Shown one piece after another: positions 53,262 to 63,257 of a stretch of DNA of 64,000 nt (positions are counted from its first letter, which is position 1; every line of letters starts with the position of its first letter). This DNA is from Pseudoxanthomonas sp. z9 (GTDB taxonomy: Bacteria; Pseudomonadota; Gammaproteobacteria; Xanthomonadales; Xanthomonadaceae). A program made the position numbers and the translations under genes. Where the stretch lies: assembly GCF_006542425.1 (NCBI RefSeq), contig NZ_VFID01000007.1, positions 62,001 to 126,000 of the forward strand, read 5' to 3'. The notes below the pieces were generated by a model. That model was not told the origin of the DNA. It did not search any database and saw only the letters and a list, made by a program, of their open reading frames with translations.

Positions 53262-54587
53262 TCAGGAGAAGCGAAGCGTGGCTATCACGCCGCGCTGCTC
53301 TCCCGGCTTCACCCCGACCCGCCAGCCATACAGATCGCAAAGGCGACTGACGATCGAAAGGCCAATGCCGCCGCCCTGTGAATGACCGGCATGGGTGCCA
53401 CGGTATCCGCGTTCGAACAGGCGAGCCGCATCTTCCTTGCTCAGCCCCGGGCCGGAATCGATGACTTCCACCGCCGTCGGCAGCAACCTCACGACGACCT
53501 CGCCTTCCTGGGTGTACTTGACCGCGTTGCCGATCAGATTGCCGAGGGCCACCGATAGCGCGGCTTCCGGCGCATCGATCGTCAACCCGCAATCCCCCTC
53601 GACCCGGAGGTCGAGCGTCTTTCCTCCCAACTGGGCGCGGTGTGCATCCAGCAGCTGTTCCGCCACCCGGCCAACGTCGGTGTTGCCGTGCCCGCGTTCG
53701 CTCCGCGACAGCAGCAACAGGGCGCTGATGAGATCCGTGCATTGCTGTTCCGCGCGCTGGATGCGCAGGATCCGCGTCCGGGTCTTCTCGTCCAGATCCT
53801 GGCGCGACAGCATCAATTCGACCGAGCCCCGGATGATGGCCAGCGGCGTGCGCAGTTCGTGGCTGACGTCGGCGTTGAACTCGCGATCGCGCTGGACCAC
53901 CTCGGTCAGGCGGTCGGAATAGTCATCCAGCGCCTTGGCCAGCTCGCCCACTTCGTCCTCGGGAAAATGGGGCGCGAGCGGTTTGGGATCACTGCTGCCC
54001 TTGTAGGCGCGCAACCGGCGCGCAAGGCTCGAAACCGGACTCATCACCCGCGAAGCGGACCACCAGCCGATGATCAGTGACAGCGCGCCGAACAACAGCA
54101 CGGCCAGGTACAGCCAGCGCTTGAGCTGCACTTCGCCCTTGCGCGACTGGGTCATGTCATAGGCCAGGAAAAACCACTGCTCAGGGGCTTTCCTCACCGC
54201 CAGCTTGTAGGCGTACTCGACGCCGGTTTCATCGACGCCGGTGATGTTGTGGTTTCCGTCGCGCAGGCGAATCCAGTCGGGGAACTCAGTCCGCAGCCGC
54301 TCGCTGTCGGGTGCGAACACGTAGGCGCGTATCTGCTGGACCTTGATGTCCGGGTTCCGGCTGGGATCCAGGTAGAAACGACGCATGTACTCGTCGATGT
54401 TCTGGTTCATCACGTCTTCCACCAGCTGTGTTTCCACGCGCTGGCGGGCGACGTCGGTCAGATAGGCGAACAGGCCGGTCAGGCCGGTGCCCAGCAGGAA
54501 GAACGACAGGATGATGCGGGTGCGAAGGCGGTGGCGGAACTTGCGGGCGCGCGCCGCCGCCGGGCGTCCGGGCTCAGCCGTTGCCAT
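53262..54587 (-). CDS. Sensor histidine kinase
   Basis: The 441-residue protein has two membrane helices (about 24-45 and 160-178), a periplasmic sensor of about 115 residues, a HAMP region, a HisKA domain with H243 in VSHELRTPLA, an N-box (LGNLIGNAVKYT), a G1 box (DSGPGLSKED) and a G2 box (GGGIGLSIV). It phosphorylates the response regulator encoded by the overlapping gene at 54574. The sensor is long enough to bind a ligand but shows no recognised motif. Confidence 0.94.
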   Translation of the reverse strand: MATAEPGRPAAARARKFRHRLRTRIILSFFLLGTGLTGLFAYLTDVARQRVETQLVEDVMNQNIDEYMRRFYLDPSRNPDIKVQQIRAYVFAPDSERLRTEFPDWIRLRDGNHNITGVDETGVEYAYKLAVRKAPEQWFFLAYDMTQSRKGEVQLKRWLYLAVLLFGALSLIIGWWSASRVMSPVSSLARRLRAYKGSSDPKPLAPHFPEDEVGELAKALDDYSDRLTEVVQRDREFNADVSHELRTPLAIIRGSVELMLSRQDLDEKTRTRILRIQRAEQQCTDLISALLLLSRSERGHGNTDVGRVAEQLLDAHRAQLGGKTLDLRVEGDCGLTIDAPEAALSVALGNLIGNAVKYTQEGEVVVRLLPTAVEVIDSGPGLSKEDAARLFERGYRGTHAGHSQGGGIGLSIVSRLCDLYGWRVGVKPGEQRGVIATLRFS

Positions 54588-55257
54588 CGGGCGCGGCGAT
54601 CCGGTAGCCGATGCCGTGGCGGGTCTGGATCAGGGGAATGTCGAACGGCTTGTCGACCACCGCGCGCAGCCCGTGGATGTGCACGCGCAGGGAATCCGAA
54701 TCGGGCAGTTCCTCGCCCCAGACCCGGGTCTCCAGTTCCTGGCGGGTCACCACCGCCGGCGAGGCTTCCATCAGCGCCTGCAGGATCTTCAGCGCGGTCG
54801 GGTTGAGTTGCAGCAGCTTGCCCTGCCGGCGCACTTCCAGGGTGTCCAGGTTGTATTCCAGATCGCCGACTTCCAGCACCCGGGTCTGCACGCCCTTGCC
54901 GCGGCGCGACAGCGCGTTGAGGCGCACCTCCACCTCCTGCAGGGCGAACGGCTTGATCAGGTAGTCGTCGGCGCCGGAGTCGAAGCCGGCCAGCTTGTTG
55001 TCCAGCGAGTCGCGGGCGGTCAGCATCAGCACCGGAGTCTGCTTGCGCGCCTCGTTGCGCAGCTTGCGGCAGACCTCCAGCCCGTCCATGCCCGGCAGGT
55101 TCAGATCCAGCACGATGGCGTCGAACTCGTGGACCACGGCCAGGTGCAGGCCGGTGACGCCGTCGGCGGCGAAGTCCACGGTATGGCCGCGCTCCTCCAG
55201 GTAGTCCCCGAGGTTGGCGGCGATGTCGCTGTTGTCTTCAATGACCAGAATTCGCAT
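54574..55257 (-). CDS. OmpR-family response regulator
   Basis: The 227-residue regulator has a receiver domain with the phosphorylation site D51 in VLDLNLPGMDG, the acidic pair E7-D8 and K102 in LIKPFA. Its winged-helix DNA-binding domain (about 128-220) contains the SDSLRVHIHGLRAVVDKPF recognition part. It overlaps the sensor kinase gene by 14 bases. It resembles the ColR/VgrR-type regulators of Xanthomonas, but the match is from memory and the target genes are unknown. Confidence 0.95.
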   Translation of the reverse strand: MRILVIEDNSDIAANLGDYLEERGHTVDFAADGVTGLHLAVVHEFDAIVLDLNLPGMDGLEVCRKLRNEARKQTPVLMLTARDSLDNKLAGFDSGADDYLIKPFALQEVEVRLNALSRRGKGVQTRVLEVGDLEYNLDTLEVRRQGKLLQLNPTALKILQALMEASPAVVTRQELETRVWGEELPDSDSLRVHIHGLRAVVDKPFDIPLIQTRHGIGYRIAAPDGNG

Positions 55258-55585
55258 GGCGGTTCCTGTGTTGGGATCCGTTCGACCCGTCTTGCGGGCC
55301 GCGGTTCCAAAAGTGAGGCCCTGAATTTAACAAATTCTCCCTGCACGGCTCCGTGCATGGATCAATCGCCCCCGCAACGCCTTCATTGCAAAGAAAAAGC
55401 CCAGGCCGGCGGGCGCCGACCTGGGCCAAGATGTGCCCCGATTACCGTAATCCTGTGCTTTCCGGAAGTAACCCAATCCAGGGAAGACGCAGAGCTGCGG
55501 TCGGGCAAGGCTACGCGGATTTCGACTAAAAAACCGTTAAAGCCCGCGTTAATTCCACGTGAAAACGCCCTGTTCAGGCAAAGGT
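55258..55585. other. 328-bp intergenic stretch between rimK and the two-component genes
   Basis: It holds the rimK terminator (55391-55426) and, nearer the regulator start, an AT-rich part around 55320-55345 (TTTAACAAATTCTCC) that may hold its promoter. Nothing else is seen. Confidence 0.5.
55391..55426 (-). terminator. Rho-independent terminator of rimK
   Basis: On the minus strand GCCCAGG at 55426-55420 pairs with CCTGGGC at 55405-55399, with inner pairing CGGC/GCCG. It is followed by TTTTTCTTT. Confidence 0.9.
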
Positions 55586-56470
55586 TCAGCCTGAACAGGC
55601 GGCCCCATCCGCCAGGTGGTCGACGATGGCCCCCGCCACGTCCACGCCGCAGACGGCTTCGATGCCCTCCAGGCCGGGGGTGGAGTTCACTTCCAGGACC
55701 AGCGGACCGCGCCTGGACCGGATCAGGTCCACCCCGGCCACGCCCAATCCGAGCACCTGGGCGGCGCGGACCGCGACCGCCCGCTCCTCGTCGGTCGCCG
55801 GAGCGGCCTCGGCGGTGCCGCCGCGATGCAGGTTGGAGCGGAAGTCGCCCTCGGGCGCCTGTCGGCGCATGGAGGCGATGACCCGGCCGCCGACCACGAA
55901 ACAGCGCAGGTCGGCGCCCTCGGCCTCGCCGATGAATTCCTGCACGACGAAGTTCGCATACAGCCCGCGCAGGGCCTCGACCACGCTGCGCGAAGCGGAC
56001 GGCTTCTCGGTCAGCATCACCCCGGCGCCCTGCGCACCTTCGTTGAGCTTGATGACATGCGGCGGCGGACCGAGCATCGACAGCAGATCGGTGGTGTCAT
56101 CGGGGTTGTCCCCGAACACGGTGATCGGCAGGCCGATGCCCTGCGCCGCCAGCAACTGGTGCGCGCGCAGCTTGTCGCGCGCGCGCAGGATGGCGTCGGA
56201 CGGGTTGGGGCTGAAACTGCCCATCAGTTCGAACTGGCGCAGTACCGCCGTCCCGTAGCGGGTCACCGACGCGCCGATGCGCGGAATCACCGCCGCATAC
56301 CCGGCGATCGGCTTGCCCATGTAGTGCATGGCGAATCCGTGCGAAGCGATGCGCATGTAACAGCGCAGCGGATCCAGCACGCGTACCGAGTGGCCGCGCT
56401 CGCGGGCCGCATCGACCAGCCGGCGGGTGGAATAGAGCTTGCTGTTGCGCGAAAGGATGGCCAGTTTCAT
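55586..56470 (-). CDS. rimK: Ribosomal protein S6 / glutamate ligase RimK
   Basis: The 294-residue ATP-grasp ligase adds glutamate to the C-terminus of ribosomal protein S6. It begins [18 protein letters not shown], has the ATP-grasp loop [15 protein letters not shown] and metal/ATP ligands in [26 protein letters not shown]. The length is as in E. coli RimK (300). The ATG at 56470 is chosen because it begins the family N-terminus. A terminator follows. Confidence 0.95.
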   Translation of the reverse strand: MKLAILSRNSKLYSTRRLVDAARERGHSVRVLDPLRCYMRIASHGFAMHYMGKPIAGYAAVIPRIGASVTRYGTAVLRQFELMGSFSPNPSDAILRARDKLRAHQLLAAQGIGLPITVFGDNPDDTTDLLSMLGPPPHVIKLNEGAQGAGVMLTEKPSASRSVVEALRGLYANFVVQEFIGEAEGADLRCFVVGGRVIASMRRQAPEGDFRSNLHRGGTAEAAPATDEERAVAVRAAQVLGLGVAGVDLIRSRRGPLVLEVNSTPGLEGIEAVCGVDVAGAIVDHLADGAACSG

Positions 56471-56561
56471 GGCGGGTCGCCGCGGCTGAGGCCCACAGGA
56501 TCGCACGTGACCGGCAACCGCGGATGACGGCCCGGTGACATGGAAGGGGGGAAGGGAAAAG

Positions 56562-56635
56562 TGGAGCGGGTGATGGGAATCGAACCCACGTTAGCAGCTT
56601 GGGAAGCTGCAGTTCTACCATTGAACTACACCCGC
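56562..56635 (-). tRNA. tRNA-Gly (anticodon CCC)
   Basis: The 74-base gene starts GCGGGTGTAGTTCAATGGTA and ends with an encoded CCA. The acceptor stem GCGGGTG/CACCCGC, the TTCGATTCC T-arm and the anticodon loop TTCCCAA are clear. The anticodon is CCC at 56603-56601 on the minus strand. It reads GGG. Confidence 0.97.
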
Positions 56636-56675
56636 ACGGGAACGAGTCTATGCGGTGTCGGGGCGCCGATGCAAT

Positions 56676-56698
56676 GCGGCGCCCGCGAGGGGCGCCGC
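56676..56698. terminator. Hairpin after the autotransporter gene
   Basis: GCGGCGCCC at 56676-56684 pairs with GGGCGCCGC at 56690-56698 around GCGAG. It lies 28 bases past the stop of the leftward esterase gene. No U-tract follows. Confidence 0.5.
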
Positions 56699-56726
56699 AA
56701 GGCAAAGCATCAGGTGTTCGGCGAAA

Positions 56727-58544
56727 TCAGAAGCCACCGCCCAGGCTGACGAACACGGTCGCATCGTGACCGTCCTTCTTGCCGGCCGAGACCCGCGCGC
56801 CGACGTCGGCGTCGAGGCCGAGGACCTGCGTGCGGGCACCGACGGTCAGGGTGCCGTAGTTGCGATCGAAGTTGAGGCCGGGCACCGCGTACGGCATCAC
56901 GCCCGGCATCGACTGCAGGCTGGCGAACACCTGGCGGTCGGCTTCCTCGAACTCGTGATCGTAGGTCAGTTGCGCGTACGGCCGGGTGTGCTCGGTGGCC
57001 TGGATGCTGGCCTTCCAGCCCACGCTGCCGATCAGCGAATCCAGATCCTGGTCGCCGTAGGTCAGCGCGGTGGAACTGATGTTGCTTTCCGAGTAGCCAT
57101 CCAGCTTGACCCGCTGGGCGACCACGCTGGCGACCGGACCGTGACGCAGCTTGCCGTGCTCGAAATCGTAGCCGGCGCTGATCGCTGCGGTCAGGTTGCT
57201 GCCGTCCGGCGAACCGCTGTGGCGGCGGGTGGCGGGACCGAACTGGATCTCGCGATCCACGTCGTAGGAAAGCCACGTGTAGCTGATCTGGCCATTGACC
57301 CACAGATTGTCCTGGTACCAGCCCACGAAGCCGCCCAGGGTGCTGTCGGACTGCTTGAAGCTGCCACGGCGATCGCCGAAGTCCATCTTGCCGCGACCGA
57401 AGCCGGCAAAGCCGCCGAACACGAAATCACCACGCGTCCAGTCCAGGCCGAAGGTGCCGGTCGGGGTGATGCCGTCGAAATCGCCTTCGTCATAGCGCAG
57501 CGAGTCGCCACGCAGGTCGCCCCACCAGCGCACGCCGTCGGATTCCGGCTTGGCGTCGATGTGGCTGGCGACGCGGTCGGCGCGCGAGCGCCCGATCACC
57601 GAGGCGGTGTAAGGCAGCACGGCCAACTGGCGCGGGCCTTCCAGCACCGAGATGGCGTACTGGCCCAGCATCTGGTGCGCGGTCATCGACGGATGCACGC
57701 CATCGGCGAACGCATAGGTCGCCGCGGCGTTCGGATCCACGTAGTTCTGCGGCACGCACAACAGCGACGAGACCGCGCCGCAGGCCGGCGTGGTCACGTT
57801 GGCGAAACCGTACTGGGCCGGCGCGGAGGTGATCTCGCGCAGGAAATTGAAGGTGTCCAGCGGGATGACCCGCAGGCCCTGCGCGGTCAGGCCGTTGTAG
57901 AGCGCCGCGTTGTAGGTCGCGGCCAGTTGGGTGGCGTCGGCGTTGTTGAGGAAGGCCGGCGTGCGGCCGAGATCCGGAATGTTCGGCACCAGGATGTATT
58001 CGGCCCCGGCCTGCTTGAGACCGGCGACCACGGTGATCTGCGACGTCACCGCCGCGCCGATGATGGCCGGCGTCTGCGACGGGTTGGCGACGGCCGCGAA
58101 CAGATCGTTGGGGCCGCCCCAGACGGTATACAGCGCGCGTGCATCGGCCTTGCCGCCGGTCGCGCCCAGGTACGCGCCCAACTGCGTGGTCAGCGCCGGC
58201 ACCGGCACCGTGATCGGGCCGAAGGCCTGCGAACCATCCGTACCGGTGCGGGCACCGCCCACCGCGTAGTTGGTGCCGCCCTGGTTGGCGCTGACCGCGC
58301 CGGTGCCGTAGTACTGGGCCAGGAACTCGGACCAGACGAAGCCCGGGTTGGTGGTGAAGCGGCCGGCCACCGCGGCGCCTGGATTGAGCTGGACCAGGGT
58401 TGGCCGGAAATGGCCGCTGTCGGTCAGGCTGTCGCCGAAGAAAATGGTCTGCGAGAAGGGGCTGCTCTGCGCGAAGGCAGGCGTCGCGGCGGCGGCCAGG
58501 GCCAAGGCCAGCAGGCGGCGCAACGGCCGTTGGGTCGGTTTCAT
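56727..58544 (-). CDS. Autotransporter GDSL esterase (EstA-like)
   Basis: The 605-residue protein has a signal peptide (LALALAAAATPAFA), a passenger with the GDSL motif FFGDSLTDSG (Ser at residue 39), a block II Gly and a block V D-x-x-H in FADGVHPSM (about residue 285). The last 260 residues form an autotransporter beta-barrel ending GGGF. The barrel carries the esterase to the cell surface. The family includes Pseudomonas EstA, linked to rhamnolipid and motility. The ATG at 58544 begins the signal peptide. Confidence 0.94.
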   Translation of the reverse strand: MKPTQRPLRRLLALALAAAATPAFAQSSPFSQTIFFGDSLTDSGHFRPTLVQLNPGAAVAGRFTTNPGFVWSEFLAQYYGTGAVSANQGGTNYAVGGARTGTDGSQAFGPITVPVPALTTQLGAYLGATGGKADARALYTVWGGPNDLFAAVANPSQTPAIIGAAVTSQITVVAGLKQAGAEYILVPNIPDLGRTPAFLNNADATQLAATYNAALYNGLTAQGLRVIPLDTFNFLREITSAPAQYGFANVTTPACGAVSSLLCVPQNYVDPNAAATYAFADGVHPSMTAHQMLGQYAISVLEGPRQLAVLPYTASVIGRSRADRVASHIDAKPESDGVRWWGDLRGDSLRYDEGDFDGITPTGTFGLDWTRGDFVFGGFAGFGRGKMDFGDRRGSFKQSDSTLGGFVGWYQDNLWVNGQISYTWLSYDVDREIQFGPATRRHSGSPDGSNLTAAISAGYDFEHGKLRHGPVASVVAQRVKLDGYSESNISSTALTYGDQDLDSLIGSVGWKASIQATEHTRPYAQLTYDHEFEEADRQVFASLQSMPGVMPYAVPGLNFDRNYGTLTVGARTQVLGLDADVGARVSAGKKDGHDATVFVSLGGGF

Positions 58545-58717
58545 GGTGTTCTCCCGGGGCAATGTCGATGTTGTCGTTATGAATGCGATGCGCCGTGGGC
58601 TGCGTTGGCCGTACGGCGGCGCATGGGAGACTATCGTTCCACCAAGGCCGGGGGCGTTCACGCTGCAACGCGGCAAACCGGCGTGCACCGGCCCGGCGGG
58701 GCGGCGACAATAGGCGC

Positions 58718-58918
58718 ATGAACATCGTATTGAACGGCGAAACCCGCCACATCCAGGCCGCGCTCACCATCGCCGGCCTGCTGCAATCCGAAGGACTGGC
58801 CGAACGCCGCGTGGCCGTCGAGGTCAACGGCGAAATCGTGCCGCGTGGCCTGCATCCCTCCCACGCGCTGCACGACGGCGACCGCATCGAGATCGTCCAC
58901 GCGCTCGGCGGCGGCTGA
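58718..58918 (+). CDS. thiS: Thiamine sulfur-carrier protein ThiS
   Basis: The 66-residue ubiquitin-like carrier brings sulfur for the thiazole ring of thiamine. It ends in GGG, with the C-terminal Gly that is adenylated and thiocarboxylated. VNGEIVPRGLHPSHALHDGDRIEIVHA matches the ThiS core. No TPP riboswitch pattern is seen ahead of it. Its partner thiG, normally next to it, lies 4.3 kb further right past two genes on the opposite strand. Confidence 0.95.
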   Translation: MNIVLNGETRHIQAALTIAGLLQSEGLAERRVAVEVNGEIVPRGLHPSHALHDGDRIEIVHALGGG

Positions 58919-58936
58919 GCGCCGCCGGCCGCCCGC

Positions 58937-60418
58937 TCAGCCCGCGGGCGGTTCGACGTAGATCGGATTGCCGAGCAGCCACAACCGGCCGTCTGCGCCA
59001 CGCACGTTGGCGCGAACCCGGTGCCTGGCGCCGTCGCCGCGCCAGGTGAACCACAGGACCTGCTCATGCGCGCCGGTCGGGATGGGACGGCGTTCCACGA
59101 TCCGGCCATCCACGATCAGTTCGGCGGTGGCGCCGCCCACCGCGCTGGCGCGCAGGACGAACGCGGCTTCGCCATCCGCGGCCACCGGCAGCGCCTGCCC
59201 CATCGCCGCGCGCACCCGCCCGGCCTCGGCTTCCCAGGTCATCGCGCGGTCGCGGCTGCCCTGGACATCGACGAACACCTGGCCCTGGCGGATGCCATCC
59301 AGGATTGCCGGCATCGACAGTTCCGCCGCCCGCACCACCGTGACCGGCGTCCCCAGCGCCGCGCCGCCGGCATCGGTGACTTCCCGCAGCGCATCGTGGT
59401 TGTCGCTGCCGCCAATCGCGGTGAGTCGGTGTCCGGCCGACAGTTGCCGCTCCCAGAACGGAATGCCCGACCACTCGCTGTCGGCGTCGGCGCCGTTCAC
59501 CACTTCCACCGCCTGGATCCGCGACAGATCCGTCGTGTCCGGCGCGCTCCAGCCGCAACCCATGCAGGCCTCGCCGGAAGGACGGATCGGATGATTGATG
59601 GAAACGATGCCCTGCCCCCGGGTCTGCGCCAGCACCGCGTTCCAGTCGGGCACCTCGGTCGAGCCCACCCGGAAATCCAGCGGCGCGATGCTGCCGATCC
59701 AGTTGGCGTGGCCGCTGAAGGTCGTGATCTCGCGGCCCGGCATCAGCAGCAGGCGATCGAAGTACGGCTGCAGTTCGCGCAGGCCGTTGGCCTGCGACAT
59801 AGTGTTGTGATCGGTGACGGCGATGAAATCCAGTCCGCGTTGCGCGGCGGCCTGTGCGGTCAGGAACAACGGACAGGGCACGCGCGTGCCGGCCTGGCTG
59901 GCGCAACCGCCATCGCTGTGCGCGTCGTGCATGTGCAGGTCGCCGCGATACCAGCCCGCTTCCCCGCGCAGGGGCGCCTCGGCGCGGGTGTCGTCGAACC
60001 ACACCCGCGCGGTGAAGCGATCGTCCGCATCGGCGCGGACATTGGGAAAGCCCAGCAACAGCGACCAGGTTCCCGGCGTGATCGGACCGGGCAGGTAGGA
60101 GGGCGTGGCATCCGTCGCCGACACCGTGAAGCGCTGCTTGTTGCCGCCGCTCCAGCCACGGAATCCATCGCGTCCACGGAAGCCATCCGGCCCCAGCAGG
60201 CCGAGATCGACCGTGGTCCGCCGCTCGCGTCCGCTGTACTCGAACTCGACGGTGATGCGACCGGTACCCGCCGGCACATCGAACGGCAGCAACCGGTAGG
60301 TCTGGTGATCGCCGCCCCGGATGGCACCTTCCAGTACCTGGTCCGGTGTCTCGCCCGCGCGGGCGGCGAACGCGGCAATGAATAGGCCGGCCAGCACCGC
60401 CGGCAATACGACTCTCAT
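58937..60418 (-). CDS. CehA/McbA family (PHP-type) metallohydrolase, secreted
   Basis: The 493-residue protein has a signal peptide (VLPAVLAGLFIAAFAARA) and an N-terminal beta domain. The PHP-type hydrolase domain has GDLHMHDAHSDG (about residue 172), VTDHNTMS (about 207), FSGHANWIG, the SINHPIRP segment and GSDNHD (about 345), all of which supply metal-binding His/Asp. Members hydrolyse phosphate or carbamate esters. It lies 113 bases downstream of the adjacent TonB-receptor gene on the same strand, so they may work together. The substrate is unknown. Confidence 0.9.
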   Translation of the reverse strand: MRVVLPAVLAGLFIAAFAARAGETPDQVLEGAIRGGDHQTYRLLPFDVPAGTGRITVEFEYSGRERRTTVDLGLLGPDGFRGRDGFRGWSGGNKQRFTVSATDATPSYLPGPITPGTWSLLLGFPNVRADADDRFTARVWFDDTRAEAPLRGEAGWYRGDLHMHDAHSDGGCASQAGTRVPCPLFLTAQAAAQRGLDFIAVTDHNTMSQANGLRELQPYFDRLLLMPGREITTFSGHANWIGSIAPLDFRVGSTEVPDWNAVLAQTRGQGIVSINHPIRPSGEACMGCGWSAPDTTDLSRIQAVEVVNGADADSEWSGIPFWERQLSAGHRLTAIGGSDNHDALREVTDAGGAALGTPVTVVRAAELSMPAILDGIRQGQVFVDVQGSRDRAMTWEAEAGRVRAAMGQALPVAADGEAAFVLRASAVGGATAELIVDGRIVERRPIPTGAHEQVLWFTWRGDGARHRVRANVRGADGRLWLLGNPIYVEPPAG

Positions 60419-60493
60419 GGGTTTCTCCGATGGCGCGGTGCGCCGGAATCCCGCTGCCCCGGACGTCGCCGGGGAAGACGCGTTCGGGGACAT

Positions 60494-60523
60494 CCGCGGG
60501 CCTGGCAGCGTCCAGGCCCGCGG
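60494..60523. terminator. 12-bp hairpin after the TonB receptor
   Basis: CCGCGGGCCTGG at 60494-60505 is exactly complementary to 60512-60523 around CAGCGT. It lies 8 bases past the stop of the leftward receptor gene. No U-tract follows, so it may lower but not stop transcription into the hydrolase gene. Confidence 0.55.
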
Positions 60524-60531
60524 TGTCGGGG

Positions 60532-63057
60532 TCAGAAGCGATACATCAGCGCCAGGCGGTAGGAACGGCCCAGCAGCGGGCGCGCGATGAAGGTGTTGGC
60601 GCCGGCGTCGCCGCTGGATACCTCGCCCGCGCGCGGGTTGCCCTCGGTCAGTCCCAGCGAGTTGTCCAGGTTGTCGACGTAGGCATACAGCGACCAGCGA
60701 TCATCGAAGGCGTAGCTGCCGCTGAGGTTGATCACGTCGTAGGACGGCAGGCGCACGCTGTTGGCGGTATCCACGTAGCGCTCGCCCTGGCGTTCGTAGG
60801 ACGCCTGCAGGCGCAGCTTGCCACCGGCCAGGTTGAACCCGGGCACCACCCGCAGGCTGTTCTTCGGCACCCGGATCAACTGGTTGCCGACGAAATCGCG
60901 CAGCACCGGCTGGCCGTTGACCACTTCGGTATAGCGCAATCCACGATATTCCGGTTCCTGCACCGTCGCCGTCATCGAAACGTCGAACCAGTCCACCGGA
61001 TAGTAGGCGGCTTCCAGTTCCAGGCCGAAGGTGCGGGTGTCGGCGAACAGTTCCTGCCGGGTCGAGGCCCCCGTGTTCGCATCGAACACGTAGTTGCTGT
61101 AGCCGACGTTGTCGTACCTGGTGAAGAACGCGGTGGCGAACAGATCGAACTTCTGGTGGGTGAACTTGTAGCCCAGTTCGCCCAGATCCATGGTCTGGAT
61201 CACCGGCTTGGCGGTCGCGTTGGTGATGAACGAACCCAGGTTCGGCAGGCGGAAGGTCGAGGTCCAGCGCGCGAACATGCCGGAATACGCGTCGAACTGC
61301 CAGTTGCCACCCAGGGTCCAGCCGACCTTGTCGAAATCGCGGTCGTAAGTCGAGAAGCGGCCGTTGCCGATCCACATCTGGCTGTCGGTGATCGGGCCGC
61401 CGGCGGTCAGGTTGGGCTGCACGCGCCCTTCCACCCAGCCTTCCACGTTGACCTTTTCCCAGCGCACGCCGCCGTCGATGCGCAGCTTGTCGTTGACCTG
61501 CCATTCGTCGGCCAGGTAGAACGCGTGCGTCTGCGAGCGGCCGCTGGCGTTTTCCCATTCGTAGCCATGGCGCCAGATGCCGTTGTCGCTGATGGTGCCC
61601 ACCGGATTGCCGCTGGCATCCACCGCCACCAGATCCAGCAGGCGGGCGTTGTCGCGCGCGTCCAGCAGGACGGTGGAGGAATAGCGATCGAAGTCCTGGT
61701 CCACCTTGGCGTAGTAGTAACCAAAGGTCAGGTCGTGGGACTGGCTGCCGAACTCGAACCGGCGCGACACCCGCGCGTCGTTCATCAGTTCCTTCACCGG
61801 CGCGGTGATGCCGCGCAGGCCGCCGATGACGATCAGGCCGTTGCCGTTCTGGTTGGCCGTGTCGTAGATCTGGCCGCCGTGGGTATAGCGGAACTGCAGC
61901 GCGGCCGCGCCCGGGTAGCGGGCCAGCAGGGCCAGGTTGTCGCCGTTGGCCAGGAACGAACTGGCGCTCTGCAACGCGTTCGGGAACATGCCGTTGCGCT
62001 GGGTCTCGGTGTCGTTGTAGCGCAGGCTGTCGACGAAGCGCCAGTCGCCCAGGGTCTTGTCGAACTTGACCGTGAACTGGTTGCGTTTGACGTGGGTGCC
62101 CTCGCCGTTGTCGAAGTCATAGATGCCGCCATCGGCCATGCGCATGCGCACGTGTTCGGTTTCCGGTCCGGCCAGGGTGCCATGGTTGCCGTCGAAGCCC
62201 GGCACCGCGCGGATCTTGCCGCCGCTCGTGCGCATCGGGATGCCGAGGTACAGCATCACCTTGTCGTCCATGTGCTTGACGTCGAAGGACAGACTGCCGC
62301 CGTCCAGCGCGCGCACCAGGTTCAGCCGCACCTGGCCGCCATCGTTGGCCTTGAAGCCGGGATCGCGCACGCCGTCGTCCTGGCGGTAATAGCCGCCCAG
62401 CGACATTTTCCAATCCTGGCCAATCGGGGTGCCGACCCAGAAGTCGCCGCGATGCAGGCCGTAGTCGCCGACGGTGTACTTGAACACGCCCTCGGTGCGA
62501 TCGCCCGGCTGGCGCGGGATGTAGTTGACCGCGCCGGCGGGCGCGTTGGAATAGAAGATCGAGGACGGGCCGCCGCGCACCACTTCGATGCGCTCGGTGG
62601 TCTCGTCCAGGCGGAACGCCTGGTCGCCATTGAGGTAGCCCAGCGCGGGGTCGTGCTGCACCGGCATGCCGTCATCGAGCAGGGTGATCGAACCGAAGCC
62701 GTCAACCGGAACGCCGCGCGCGCGCACGTTGCCACTGGCCTCGCCGCCGGAGGCCTCGACCCAGAAGCCAGGCACGCTCTTGAGCGATTCGGTGACGCTG
62801 GTGGGTGCCTGCAGGCGCAGGCGTTCCTCGTCGATGCCGGTGATCGAATAGCTGGTCTCGGCCTTGCTGCGTTCCTTCACGCCGGCGCGGCCGGTGACGA
62901 TCACCGTATCCAGTTGCTTGGCGCTGGCGGTGGTGCCCGTCGTGGCAGCCGCGGTGGCCTCCTGGGCATGGGCGGGAAGCAGGCCGGCGGTGAGGCAGGC
63001 GCCGGACGCGAGGACGCAGCGAATCGAACCGCCGAGGCGGTGGAGGCGTAGGGGCAT
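60532..63057 (-). CDS. TonB-dependent receptor
   Basis: The 841-residue outer-membrane receptor has a signal peptide (ending PAHAQEA), a TonB-box region ([12 protein letters not shown]), a plug with [30 protein letters not shown] (about residues 145-180) and a barrel ending LALMYRF. It is of the large class with an extended plug linker. The ligand is unknown; no Fur box is seen upstream. The start has AGGAAA upstream. Its gene is followed by the PHP-type hydrolase, which may act on what the receptor imports. Confidence 0.92.
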   Translation of the reverse strand: MPLRLHRLGGSIRCVLASGACLTAGLLPAHAQEATAAATTGTTASAKQLDTVIVTGRAGVKERSKAETSYSITGIDEERLRLQAPTSVTESLKSVPGFWVEASGGEASGNVRARGVPVDGFGSITLLDDGMPVQHDPALGYLNGDQAFRLDETTERIEVVRGGPSSIFYSNAPAGAVNYIPRQPGDRTEGVFKYTVGDYGLHRGDFWVGTPIGQDWKMSLGGYYRQDDGVRDPGFKANDGGQVRLNLVRALDGGSLSFDVKHMDDKVMLYLGIPMRTSGGKIRAVPGFDGNHGTLAGPETEHVRMRMADGGIYDFDNGEGTHVKRNQFTVKFDKTLGDWRFVDSLRYNDTETQRNGMFPNALQSASSFLANGDNLALLARYPGAAALQFRYTHGGQIYDTANQNGNGLIVIGGLRGITAPVKELMNDARVSRRFEFGSQSHDLTFGYYYAKVDQDFDRYSSTVLLDARDNARLLDLVAVDASGNPVGTISDNGIWRHGYEWENASGRSQTHAFYLADEWQVNDKLRIDGGVRWEKVNVEGWVEGRVQPNLTAGGPITDSQMWIGNGRFSTYDRDFDKVGWTLGGNWQFDAYSGMFARWTSTFRLPNLGSFITNATAKPVIQTMDLGELGYKFTHQKFDLFATAFFTRYDNVGYSNYVFDANTGASTRQELFADTRTFGLELEAAYYPVDWFDVSMTATVQEPEYRGLRYTEVVNGQPVLRDFVGNQLIRVPKNSLRVVPGFNLAGGKLRLQASYERQGERYVDTANSVRLPSYDVINLSGSYAFDDRWSLYAYVDNLDNSLGLTEGNPRAGEVSSGDAGANTFIARPLLGRSYRLALMYRF

Positions 63058-63257
63058 GGTTGTTTCCTGGGGGAGGAAGAGCGATCGCGCGGCAGCAGTG
63101 CCGCGCCGTGATCGACGGGATGTTGGCCAGCGGATGTGTCGCCGGGGTGACCGTGGCGGGTCAATCGCGTGACCGCCGCGACGCCGTTCGCGCTTTGCCG
63201 GCGCCCGGCGACCGGCCCGCTCACGCACGGCCGGCCGGGATCGGCGATAATCCGCCG

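Noticed and set aside
53640-54806. Plus-strand open frames over the kinase and regulator genes
   Set aside because: They are antisense to motif-complete two-component genes.
58545-58717. Possible TPP riboswitch ahead of thiS
   Set aside because: The CTGAGA and ACCTGATCTGG-type consensus blocks are absent.
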